Positions 56,859 to 64,000 of a stretch of DNA of 64,000 bases are shown here, piece by piece. Under the pieces are notes generated by a model. That model saw only the letters and a program-made list of their open reading frames with translations, was not told where the DNA came from and ran no database searches. The DNA lies in the NCBI GenBank assembly GCA_024398755.1, contig JAKSIQ010000002.1, positions 1 to 64,000 of the forward strand. Reading direction: 5' to 3'. Position numbers and translations under genes: made by a program. The DNA is from Bacteroidaceae bacterium. GTDB taxonomy: Bacteria; Bacteroidota; Bacteroidia; Bacteroidales; Bacteroidaceae. Within the stretch, counting starts at the first letter, position 1. Every line of letters begins with the position of its first letter.

Positions 56859-57661
56859 GAAGGATAACAGCATTCTGTGCCGTATTGTTGGCCGCTTTCG
56901 TGCTGGCGGGGTGTTCCACAATGAAAAAGAGCATGCAACCTGCTGTTGCAGATTCCGGCGCGCAGCTTGTAAAACGTCTGTCTGGTGAGCCGCCTGTAAG
57001 TGAACTTACGGCCAGTGTAAGGTATGAGCTGTCGGGCCATTCGTTAAGCGGCCAGCTGCGTATGCGCCGCGGCCGGTGCATCCAGCTGTCGGCAGGACTG
57101 CTGGGGATTGAAGCGTTCAGGGTTGAACTGTTCCCTGATCATGTGATGATTATGGACAGGACCGGCAGCCGCTATGTGGAGTGCCATTATGCCGATCTCC
57201 CGTTGCGCAACAGCATTGGCTTTGATTATAACATGCTGGAGGCGGTATTCTGGAACAGACTGTTTTCTCCGGAGTGTCAGACTGAAGATGATATCCTGTC
57301 AGCAATGAAAGTCGGGAAACGCATGGCTGACGGCTCGTTGGAAATTAGAGATGCAGAATGTGACAACGTGTTCCGTACCGATGCCGGCGGCCATCTGGTG
57401 GAATTCCGCAAATCGGGACCAGGATGGAATTTCAGTGTGGACTACAGCGGTTTTTCAGAGGTGGACGGCGGTTATGAATTTCCTGCTATGATTGGAATAA
57501 GCCTGAGTATGCCTGGAATGTCAGAACTGACGGCGGGTATGAAGCTGTCAGGCCTGTCAGTGCAGCCGGGCACATGGAAGGATGAGACAAGACCGACGCG
57601 CAGAATGAAGCCTGTCAGTATGGACGATATTCTGGAACTGCTTGAATTGATAGGGCTATGA
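56855..57661 (+). CDS. DUF4292 lipoprotein
   Basis: The 268-residue lipoprotein (lipobox LAGC, Cys20) matches DUF4292, whose fold resembles the LolA/LolB half-barrel that carries lipoproteins. Segments VSELTASVRYELSGHSLSGQ and ISLSMPGMSELTAGMKLSGL are typical. A LolB-like role is inferred. It overlaps both neighbours by 4 bp, in the dut-TPR-DUF4292-M23 order seen in other Bacteroidales. Confidence 0.82.
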   Translation: MRRITAFCAVLLAAFVLAGCSTMKKSMQPAVADSGAQLVKRLSGEPPVSELTASVRYELSGHSLSGQLRMRRGRCIQLSAGLLGIEAFRVELFPDHVMIMDRTGSRYVECHYADLPLRNSIGFDYNMLEAVFWNRLFSPECQTEDDILSAMKVGKRMADGSLEIRDAECDNVFRTDAGGHLVEFRKSGPGWNFSVDYSGFSEVDGGYEFPAMIGISLSMPGMSELTAGMKLSGLSVQPGTWKDETRPTRRMKPVSMDDILELLELIGL

Positions 57662-58845
57662 GAAGGACTGTTATTGTACTGTTGGCACTTGTTTTCTGCA
57701 TTTCAGCTGCGGGTCAGTCAAACATTGACCGCATGCGTAGCGAGAGGCAGGAACTGGAGAAACAGATAGCGAATCAGGAGAAAATTCTGACCAGTACTGA
57801 GAAGAGTATAAGCAGTCAGGTTTCCAATTTGAATATCATCAATGCCAGACTTGAGGAAAGAACACGTCTGCTGGAGAATACCAGGGCGCAGATCAGAGAA
57901 CTGGCTGCACAGGAAATGGCTTTGAACAGACAGATAAAGCAGTTGGAGAAGGAATACAAGTCATGCTGTGACAACTATGAGAAGGCTTGTGCCTTTTTCC
58001 AAAGACAGAACAGGGAAATGAATGCCTTGACTTTTGTGCTTGAATCGGAGTCTTTCAGACAGGCGACTCGTAGAATCCGCTATCTGAATGAGTATTCCGG
58101 CTCGCTTGAACGTCTTGGTAACCAATTGGTGGAGCGTAAGGATACCCTTGAAAGCAAGCGTCGCGAAATTTCCGCATTGAGGCTTGAAAAGGAAAGTGTG
58201 GAAGACGAGGAGAAGAAACAGCTTGACAATGTTGAAAAAGAGCAGAAACAGCAACAGCAGGTGGTCAGCAGTCTGAAGAATAAACGTACACAGCTGAAGA
58301 AGGAAATATCGGCCCAGCAGAAGAAAATGGATCAGCTGTCAAAGGAGATTGACAGGCAGATACAGCTGGCCTTGAAGGAGAGCAGTTCGACCAGGTCCCA
58401 GGGTAAGATGAGTCCCGAGGATTTCGCATTGACGGGAAGCTTTGAGAGCAACAAGGGGAAATTGCCGGTTCCAATTGACGGCGCGTTCCTGATAGTGGGC
58501 AAATACGGTATCAGTCAGGTGGCTGGCCAGAAGGATGTGAAACAGAACAATCTTGGAATTGACATTCAGGGCGAAAAGGGTTCGCATGCTCTGTGTATTT
58601 TTGAAGGACAGGTGTCAAGCGTGTTCCAGCATGGAAAAGGGCAGATAGGTGTTCTTGTAAGACATGGAAGCTACATCTCGGTTTACTGCAATCTGCATGA
58701 TACGAACCTTAAAAAAGGAGACAACGTGAAAGCCGGAAGCGTTATAGGCACTATCCAGACATCCGATAACGGCAGCCCGGTTCTGCATTTCCAGTTGCAC
58801 AAGGAGAGTACGAGGCTCAATCCGGAATTGTGGATCAAGCACTGA
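57658..58845 (+). CDS. EnvC-like murein hydrolase activator (degenerate M23)
   Basis: The 395-residue protein has a signal peptide (FCISAAGQS), two coiled-coil arms (about residues 20-110 and 165-245), and a C-terminal LytM/M23 domain (about 285-393). The zinc ligands look lost: NLGIDI stands where HxGIDI is expected and VLHFQLH lacks the first His of HxH. This fits EnvC, which activates amidases at the division site rather than cutting itself. No amidase gene is near. Confidence 0.87.
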   Translation: MRRTVIVLLALVFCISAAGQSNIDRMRSERQELEKQIANQEKILTSTEKSISSQVSNLNIINARLEERTRLLENTRAQIRELAAQEMALNRQIKQLEKEYKSCCDNYEKACAFFQRQNREMNALTFVLESESFRQATRRIRYLNEYSGSLERLGNQLVERKDTLESKRREISALRLEKESVEDEEKKQLDNVEKEQKQQQQVVSSLKNKRTQLKKEISAQQKKMDQLSKEIDRQIQLALKESSSTRSQGKMSPEDFALTGSFESNKGKLPVPIDGAFLIVGKYGISQVAGQKDVKQNNLGIDIQGEKGSHALCIFEGQVSSVFQHGKGQIGVLVRHGSYISVYCNLHDTNLKKGDNVKAGSVIGTIQTSDNGSPVLHFQLHKESTRLNPELWIKH

Positions 58846-58871
58846 TGTACTGGCAATTGCAAAAAAAATGC

Positions 58872-58879
58872 TACCTTTG
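58872..58879 (+). promoter_or_regulatory. prfB promoter -7 box
   Basis: TACCTTTG is an exact TAnnTTTG match, 28 bp before the prfB ATG. No convincing -33 element at the right distance. Confidence 0.5.
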
Positions 58880-58907
58880 CACCACTTTTTGAAACTAAGA
58901 AGACATA

Positions 58908-60038
58908 ATGATAACTGCCGAACAACTGAAAGATGTGCTTGACCGCACAGAAGCCTTGAAAAGGTATCTGAATATTGATTCAAAACTGATTCAGGTTGAA
59001 GAGGAACAGCTTAGGACTCAGGCTCCCGGTTTTTGGGACGATCCGAAGAAGGCTGAGGTCCAGATGAAGAAAGTCAAGGATCTTCAGGCGTGGATTGACG
59101 GTTTCAAACAGGTGAAAGGCTTTGCTGACGAACTGCAGCTGGCTATGGATTTCTTCAAGGAGGAACTGGTGACCGAGCAGGAGATCGATGACAATTACGC
59201 CCGCGCCATACAGGCAATAGAATCGTTGGAACTCAAGAATATGCTTCGCGAAGAGGCTGACGAGATGGACTGTGTGCTCAAGATCAATTCTGGAGCTGGC
59301 GGCACGGAAAGTCAGGACTGGGCTCAGATGCTGATGCGCATGTATATGCGTTGGGGCGAGGAAAACAATTATAAGGTTACCGTTGCCGATCTGCAGGAAG
59401 GCGATGAAGCCGGCATCAAGCAGGTGACCATGGAGATTGAGGGACCTTTCGCGTACGGATATCTGAAAGGGGAAAACGGTGTACACCGTCTGGTCCGCGT
59501 TTCTCCGTATAATGCTCAAGGTAAGCGAATGACCTCATTTGCCAGTGTCTTTGTAACACCTCTGGTTGATGATACCATTGAGGTGGCCATCAATCCCGCA
59601 CTTATGAGCTGGGATACTTTCCGCAGTGGCGGTGCGGGAGGTCAGAATGTGAACAAGGTTGAATCGGGTGTCCGTTTGAGATATCAGTTCAAGGATCCAT
59701 ATACTGGTGTTGAAGAGGAGATTCTTATTGAGAATACCGAAACCCGTGACCAGCCGAAGAACAAGGAGCGTGCATTGCAGCATCTGCGTTCAATTCTGTA
59801 TGATAAGGAACTGCAGCACCGTATGGCTGAGCAGAACAAGATAGAGGCCGGCAAGAAGAAGATAGAATGGGGATCTCAGATCCGTTCGTATGTGTTTGAT
59901 GACCGCCGCGTGAAAGACCACCGTACAGGCTTCCAGACCAGCGATGTGAACGGTGTGATGGACGGGCACATTGACGGCTTCATAAAGGCTTATCTGATGT
60001 CGTTTGCAGAGTCTCAGGAGCAGCAGTCAATGATTTGA
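58908..60038 (+). CDS. prfB: Peptide chain release factor 2
   Basis: RF2 reads UAA and UGA stops. The 376-residue product has the peptidyl-hydrolysis motif GGAGGQNVNKVESG and is encoded in one uninterrupted frame: the in-frame UGA and frameshift site usual near codon 26 are absent (the matching place reads ALKRYLNIDSK). The stop-recognition tripeptide SPF appears as SPY (residues 199-201, in VRVSPYNAQGKRMTS). prfB is followed by the CYTH gene after 25 bp. Confidence 0.95.
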   Translation: MITAEQLKDVLDRTEALKRYLNIDSKLIQVEEEQLRTQAPGFWDDPKKAEVQMKKVKDLQAWIDGFKQVKGFADELQLAMDFFKEELVTEQEIDDNYARAIQAIESLELKNMLREEADEMDCVLKINSGAGGTESQDWAQMLMRMYMRWGEENNYKVTVADLQEGDEAGIKQVTMEIEGPFAYGYLKGENGVHRLVRVSPYNAQGKRMTSFASVFVTPLVDDTIEVAINPALMSWDTFRSGGAGGQNVNKVESGVRLRYQFKDPYTGVEEEILIENTETRDQPKNKERALQHLRSILYDKELQHRMAEQNKIEAGKKKIEWGSQIRSYVFDDRRVKDHRTGFQTSDVNGVMDGHIDGFIKAYLMSFAESQEQQSMI

Positions 60039-60063
60039 TTCTAATAACCGTAATTTTAGGACA

Positions 60064-60546
60064 ATGGCACTGGAAATAGAACGTAAGTTCCTGGTTGAGG
60101 GTGACGGATACATTAGTCAGGCATTTCGCCATTATGACATTATTCAGGGCTACATTGCCCATGAGAATGGCCGCTCGGTAAGAATCCGCATAACGGATTC
60201 CGAGGCTGTACTCACCATCAAGGGACCGTCTGATGAAAAAGGAATGACCAGATACGAATGGAATCATCCTATTCCATTGCAGGAGGCACGCGAGCTTTTT
60301 GAACTGCATCAGCGTGGTACAATAGAGAAACGCCGCTATCTGGTTCACAGTGGGCCTCATGTATTTGAGATTGATGAGTTCCACGGAGAGAACGAAGGTC
60401 TTGTTATGGCTGAAGTTGAACTGGGAAGTGAAACGGAGGCTTTTGACAAGCCGTCTTTCATAGGCAAAGAAGTGACGGGAGACACCCGTTTCTACAATGC
60501 GTATCTTGCTGTCCATCCGTACAAGGATTGGGCAGAGGAGAAGTGA
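60064..60546 (+). CDS. CYTH-domain protein (triphosphate tunnel metalloenzyme)
   Basis: The 160-residue product begins ALEIERKFLVEG with the ExExK signature of the CYTH fold. Conserved RIRITDSEAVLTIKGP and AEVELGSETEAF follow. Relatives hydrolyse inorganic triphosphate or thiamine triphosphate, or act in polyphosphate metabolism; the substrate is not known here. It converges with the VanZ gene with a 3-bp gap. Confidence 0.86.
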   Translation: MALEIERKFLVEGDGYISQAFRHYDIIQGYIAHENGRSVRIRITDSEAVLTIKGPSDEKGMTRYEWNHPIPLQEARELFELHQRGTIEKRRYLVHSGPHVFEIDEFHGENEGLVMAEVELGSETEAFDKPSFIGKEVTGDTRFYNAYLAVHPYKDWAEEK

Positions 60547-60549
60547 TTT

Positions 60550-60939
60550 CTACTTCTTTTTCCAGATTATTGGTCTTAGCAGGCAGTACCCGGCTGGGAC
60601 ACTGCAGATGACTCCAAGGCTGTTTGCCAGGAAATCGGCCCACTCTCCCTGACGGTTATCGGTCAGGACCATTTGGGCAATTTCCATCATTCCACTGAAC
60701 AGGATGGGAGCGGTTATGGCAAACAGAGCCAGTTTCGTCCAGTTCAGACTATCATGGTTTTTGAGATATTCCAGCCAGGTGATGGCTGCCAGCCCGAAAT
60801 ACATGCAGAAATGGGCAACCTTGTCAATGCCTTTGATTCCGTCCAGATCTGTGTCGGGAGGCGTTCCTAGAGAGAGCCATGTAATGATAATCAGTATGAT
60901 GATAGCCAGTGGGTAGGTTCGCAGTAATCGTTTCATCAT
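60550..60939 (-). CDS. VanZ-family membrane protein
   Basis: The 129-residue protein has about four membrane helices (near 9-25, 38-58, 70-90, 98-120) and the VanZ pattern DKVAHFCMYFGLA and ADFLANSLGVI. VanZ relatives confer low-level teicoplanin resistance in enterococci, but this wide family is mostly uncharacterised, so no resistance role is claimed. ATGs at 60939 and 60936 are both possible; the promoter box ends 4 bp upstream. Confidence 0.8.
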   Translation of the reverse strand: MMKRLLRTYPLAIIILIIITWLSLGTPPDTDLDGIKGIDKVAHFCMYFGLAAITWLEYLKNHDSLNWTKLALFAITAPILFSGMMEIAQMVLTDNRQGEWADFLANSLGVICSVPAGYCLLRPIIWKKK

Positions 60940-60943
60940 ATTG

Positions 60944-60951
60944 CAAAAATA
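60944..60951 (-). promoter_or_regulatory. -7 box for the VanZ gene
   Basis: Minus-strand TATTTTTG is an exact match. The predicted start (about 60937) falls on the start codon, so the mRNA may be leaderless. A TTTG at 60978-60981 is 26 bp upstream. Confidence 0.5.
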
Positions 60952-60973
60952 GAATTTAATATCATATTATACC

Positions 60974-61687
60974 ATGTCAAAAGACTTTTTCTACTTTAAC
61001 AGGCAGGATAGGATAGCCTCTGTCGTGTTGCTGACTGTAATTGTTGTAATAAGGATAATACGATTGAATGTTCCGGCAGCCGTTGACGATGCTGTCTGCA
61101 TGCAGACGGATTCGCTTGGCCTTGTGTGGGCGGATTCAGAACATGACACAGTACGTTACAAGGCTGTGCGTGAACAAGGAATGACATACAATTATGACCG
61201 TGAAAGGCAACGTTACGTGAAAAAGTCATACAGCAGTCCGCAACAGGTGCGTGATACCATATTTGTGCCTGATTATGTCGTGAAGGAACGTCCGTCAGCC
61301 AGGATTGATCTGAACGCCATCGATTCGGCAGGTCTTACATGCCTGCCGGGTATAGGACCGTGGACCGCACAGAAGATAATGCGGTATCGCGTAGAACTGG
61401 GTGGATTTGTGTCTATTGAACAGCTGGATGAGATACAGGGCATTGCTGATTCTCTGTCGCAATGGTTTACCGTGACCGATACGATACCTGTAATACGTAT
61501 AAGGGTGAATGAGGCCAGCGTTTCGGAATTGCGACGGCATCCGTATATGAATTTCTATCAGGCCAGGGCTATTGTCGAATTGAGGAGGGAGAGGGGAAAA
61601 GTTCAAGGTCCCGGACAGCTTTCCCTTTTGGAGGAATTCACTGAACAGGACCTTGAAAGACTGCTGCCCTATCTTGATTTCGAATAG
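60974..61687 (+). CDS. Helix-hairpin-helix protein (ComEA-like)
   Basis: The 237-residue product has a membrane helix near the N-terminus (residues about 13-29), a linker, and two helix-hairpin-helix units: IDLNAIDSAGLTCLPGIGPWTAQKI and RVNEASVSELRRHPYMNFYQ. In competence proteins such motifs bind DNA outside the membrane; with dprA also present a role in DNA uptake is possible but not shown. It is divergent from VanZ and converges on the phosphatase. Confidence 0.82.
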   Translation: MSKDFFYFNRQDRIASVVLLTVIVVIRIIRLNVPAAVDDAVCMQTDSLGLVWADSEHDTVRYKAVREQGMTYNYDRERQRYVKKSYSSPQQVRDTIFVPDYVVKERPSARIDLNAIDSAGLTCLPGIGPWTAQKIMRYRVELGGFVSIEQLDEIQGIADSLSQWFTVTDTIPVIRIRVNEASVSELRRHPYMNFYQARAIVELRRERGKVQGPGQLSLLEEFTEQDLERLLPYLDFE

Positions 61688-61701
61688 CGCGGCTTGCTGG
61701 C

Positions 61702-63105
61702 TCAATATTTGGCTATGGCCTTGATTTTCATCGGGATTTCGGTGTTGTCCATCTGGCCGGTGAACTGTTCGGAACCGGCGCCGATGGCATAAATCGGAAC
61801 GTATCCACCTGAATGGGTGCCTGTACCCCAGCTTATCTGTGCTATTTCGCTCATTATGCGGCTGGCTTCATCGGTCATCTTGTCAACCTTGTAGTATTCC
61901 TCTTCCTTGAGCTCCTGAGGACCCATTCCGAAGGTCTCCACGTATGACTGAAGCAGTTTGTCGTTCTGCTTGTTGGATATTCTGACCTTGTCCCAGAAAC
62001 CGTAGTTGGTCTTGAGGAGTTCCTGGATGTCGTCCCAGGTCGGGATTTCACCGGTTTCGCGTCCTTTCTTTTCAATGAGTGCGCTGAGTTCGCCTTCGCT
62101 CATGATCTGGTTCTCAAGGACCTTGGCATTAAGACGATAGTTGCCGTTGCTGAGTCCCATGGCACCTGTTTCGTGGTCGGCTGTGACTACAATCAGTGTC
62201 TCATCCTTGTGCTTGAGGTAGAACTCATACGCAATTTTAATGGCATTGTCAAAGTCAATGATTTCCTTGACGGTCGTTGCCGCATCGTTGCCGTGGCAGG
62301 CCTGGTCAATCTTTCCGCCTTCCATCATCATGAAGAAGCCCTTCTTCGGATCTTTCATCATGAAGTCGATGGCTGCGGTTGTAATCTGCTCAAGTCCGAG
62401 CTGGCTGTCATCACGGCGGTCAACTGCAAATTTGCAGTAGTGGTCGTCTGCCGGGTCGGTATCGAACAGAATGACTTTTTCATTGTCCTTGCCTCCGTTC
62501 TCGTATTCGGCATATCCGTGGAGTATGGTGTAACCGGCTTTTTCTGCCTGTACGTAGTTGCCTTCGTCAGAGTCGTCCTTGGTGAAGGGAGTGTGGAAAT
62601 CGGCTCCTCCGAAGAATTCGAAGCCTGACTGTGAAAGCTCGATGCCTATTTCGTGGTAGTTGTCACGGCTGGCCTGATGTGCGTAGAATACACCCGGTGT
62701 GGCGTGGTCTATGCATACTGTGGTGCCGATGGCTACGCGAAGGCCTTTCTTGTGTGCCATCTCGGCAATCGATTCGCATGGAGTCTTGCGGTCAGGCAGT
62801 ACGCCGAGAACGTTGTTGTCGGTCTTCTGGCCCGATGCAAGTGCTGTGCCGGCTGCAGAACTGTCGGTAACGTAGTTGTTGGCGGAATGCGTGATTACCA
62901 TGCCTGCGTACGGGAACTGGGTGAAGCACAGCGGTTTCCATCCGAGTGTGCCCTCAATGTCTGAAAGATAGTACTGTGTGGCCATGACCTGGTTGACACC
63001 CATGCCGTCGCCAATGAAATAGAATACGTACTTTGGAGCCTTCTTTGCGCTGGCTGCGAAAACGAACAGGAATGCTGCAAGCAGCAATGTGATTCTTCTT
63101 TTCAT
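61702..63105 (-). CDS. Alkaline phosphatase, secreted
   Basis: The 467-residue product has signal peptide MKRRITLLLAAFLFVFAASA, the metal site YFIGDGMGVNQV, nucleophilic Ser in YVTDSSAAGTALASGQK, VVTADHETGAMG and the C-terminal HSGGYVPIYAIGAGSEQF. It releases phosphate from organic esters in the periplasm. Length is near the 450-residue norm. The PPIase ends 33 bp upstream, so co-transcription is likely. Confidence 0.93.
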   Translation of the reverse strand: MKRRITLLLAAFLFVFAASAKKAPKYVFYFIGDGMGVNQVMATQYYLSDIEGTLGWKPLCFTQFPYAGMVITHSANNYVTDSSAAGTALASGQKTDNNVLGVLPDRKTPCESIAEMAHKKGLRVAIGTTVCIDHATPGVFYAHQASRDNYHEIGIELSQSGFEFFGGADFHTPFTKDDSDEGNYVQAEKAGYTILHGYAEYENGGKDNEKVILFDTDPADDHYCKFAVDRRDDSQLGLEQITTAAIDFMMKDPKKGFFMMMEGGKIDQACHGNDAATTVKEIIDFDNAIKIAYEFYLKHKDETLIVVTADHETGAMGLSNGNYRLNAKVLENQIMSEGELSALIEKKGRETGEIPTWDDIQELLKTNYGFWDKVRISNKQNDKLLQSYVETFGMGPQELKEEEYYKVDKMTDEASRIMSEIAQISWGTGTHSGGYVPIYAIGAGSEQFTGQMDNTEIPMKIKAIAKY

Positions 63106-63138
63106 ATGATTGAAATAATTGATTATATCCTTAATGAG

Positions 63139-63978
63139 CTACTCTGTAATAATCTGCGCCGATATGATTCTTATGTCTTTGAGCGGCCGGTCATTCATAT
63201 CCACCATGACCCGTTCTATCTTGTCAATGGTCTTCATTCCTTCCGTAACCTGACCGAAAACCGTGTAGTCACCATCCAGGTTCGGAGTCCCTCCAACATT
63301 CATGTATGCGTCCATCTGCGCCTTGCCGAACTTTATCGGACCTTCAAGGGCAATGACGGAATCGGCCATGGCTGCAACGGACTTGCGCAATGCGTATTTG
63401 CCGTCTTCATCGTTCCTCAATTCCATTGACATGACACTGTCGGCATACATGGCCCACAGACGGTTGAACGTTTTCTGACGCTGTCCTTCGTTGAGTTCGT
63501 CTTCAAGCCCGTGCAACTGGAATGAGCGGTACTGCTGTCCTGTAACTATGTAGAACTGCGAGCCTGAAGAACGTCGATCGGGATTTGCCTGGTCTGTCTT
63601 GCGGGCGGCACAGAGGGCTCCGCGGCGATGGAAATATTTTTCGGTGTTGAATTCTGCCGGCAATGTGTAACCTGGACCTCCGTTGCCCAATGGTGAAAAG
63701 CGTTCCGCATTCCTGGATTCGGGATCACCTGCCTGAACCATGAAATCGCGGACCACACGGTGGAACAGCAGGCTGTCGTAATAATGCTCTTCGACAAGCC
63801 TGACAAAATTGTCACGGTGAATGGGAGTTCCGTTATACAGTCTGACCTTGAAGTCACCGGCAGTGGTTTTGAACAGCACCATGATTTCGGGCTGGTCGTC
63901 AGGCTGGGCCTGGCTGTTTGCCATTGCCAATGGTGCCAGAAAAAACAACAGGCATAAAAATGCGGTCTTTATTCTCAT
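63139..63978 (-). CDS. Secreted cyclophilin-type peptidyl-prolyl isomerase
   Basis: The 279-residue product has signal peptide MRIKTAFLCLLFFLAPLAMANS and a cyclophilin domain with FKVRLYNGTPIHRDNFVRL, FHRVVRDFMVQAGDPESRN, GSQFYIVTGQQY and VFGQVTEGMKTIDKI. An insert of about 75 residues (near 160-225) separates the QFYI and VFGQV parts, longer than in E. coli PpiA. It likely folds periplasmic proteins. The region upstream runs to the window end, 22 bp away. Confidence 0.9.
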   Translation of the reverse strand: MRIKTAFLCLLFFLAPLAMANSQAQPDDQPEIMVLFKTTAGDFKVRLYNGTPIHRDNFVRLVEEHYYDSLLFHRVVRDFMVQAGDPESRNAERFSPLGNGGPGYTLPAEFNTEKYFHRRGALCAARKTDQANPDRRSSGSQFYIVTGQQYRSFQLHGLEDELNEGQRQKTFNRLWAMYADSVMSMELRNDEDGKYALRKSVAAMADSVIALEGPIKFGKAQMDAYMNVGGTPNLDGDYTVFGQVTEGMKTIDKIERVMVDMNDRPLKDIRIISAQIITE

Positions 63979-64000
63979 ATCGGCTGAAATGCTGTCCGGT

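Noticed and set aside
60550..60939. VanZ-like gene as an antibiotic-resistance determinant
   Set aside because: The family is broad, no van cluster is present, and the gene sits among housekeeping genes.

Overview
The window is a block of chromosome from a member of the Bacteroidales (phylum Bacteroidota), most likely a gut or oral relative of Prevotella or Bacteroides; I cannot fix the genus. The evidence is Bacteroidota-type promoters (TTTG, about 20 bp, then TAnnTTTG) in front of many genes, a complete porP-gldK-gldL-gldM-gldN type IX secretion cluster, and Bacteroidota-specific families (DUF6242, DUF6089, DUF4292, PorT-like barrels). Almost every gene is housekeeping or envelope biogenesis. 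I see no phage, transposon, CRISPR array, toxin-antitoxin pair or obvious defence system. Coding density is high, with many ATGA overlaps.

Layout. 1-5.8 kb: end of a surface-polysaccharide operon (rfbD, a CapD/PglF-type sugar epimerase/dehydratase, a galactokinase-like GHMP kinase, an ABC exporter half). 5.8-15.4 kb: an outer-membrane barrel protein, priA, a 7TM-HD phosphohydrolase, gltX, waaA (Kdo transferase), a gamma-carbonic anhydrase and mdh. After the mdh terminator lies a striking nested palindrome (15378-15481). 15.5-21.7 kb: a LolC/E-type permease, rbfA and an O-methyltransferase on the minus strand, then a xerD-like recombinase, an abundant-looking TPR/OmpA-like lipoprotein and dprA on the plus strand. 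21.7-29.7 kb, minus strand: DUF6242 - DUF6089 - uppS - bamA - three OmpH/Skp genes - murI, which groups outer-membrane assembly, lipid-carrier synthesis and peptidoglycan precursor supply. 29.8-32.8 kb: pyrE, an SRPBCC-like gene, argH and a lipoprotein that looks like a Rieske fold with four cysteines. 32.8-38.5 kb, minus strand: the type IX secretion core.

38.6-53.6 kb, plus strand: rpsU, a xerC-like recombinase and a short hpf, then the ancient translation/transcription block tRNA-Thr(TGT), tRNA-Tyr, tRNA-Gly(TCC), tRNA-Thr(GGT), tuf, tRNA-Trp, secE, nusG, rplK, rplA, rplJ, rplL, rpoB, rpoC. The spacer between the first two tRNAs carries two copies of a 60-bp hairpin repeat. 53.6-64 kb: dgt on the minus strand; dut, a TPR lipoprotein, a DUF4292 lipoprotein and an EnvC-like M23 protein; prfB without the usual frameshift; a CYTH protein, a VanZ-like protein, a helix-hairpin-helix protein, an alkaline phosphatase and a secreted cyclophilin.

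No new multi-gene system stands out. The points most worth a second look are the nested palindrome at 15.4 kb, the tRNA-spacer repeats at 40.4 kb, the Rieske-like Cys4 lipoprotein, the altered sugar-binding motif in the GHMP kinase, and several places where a terminator hairpin is built across or against the next promoter.
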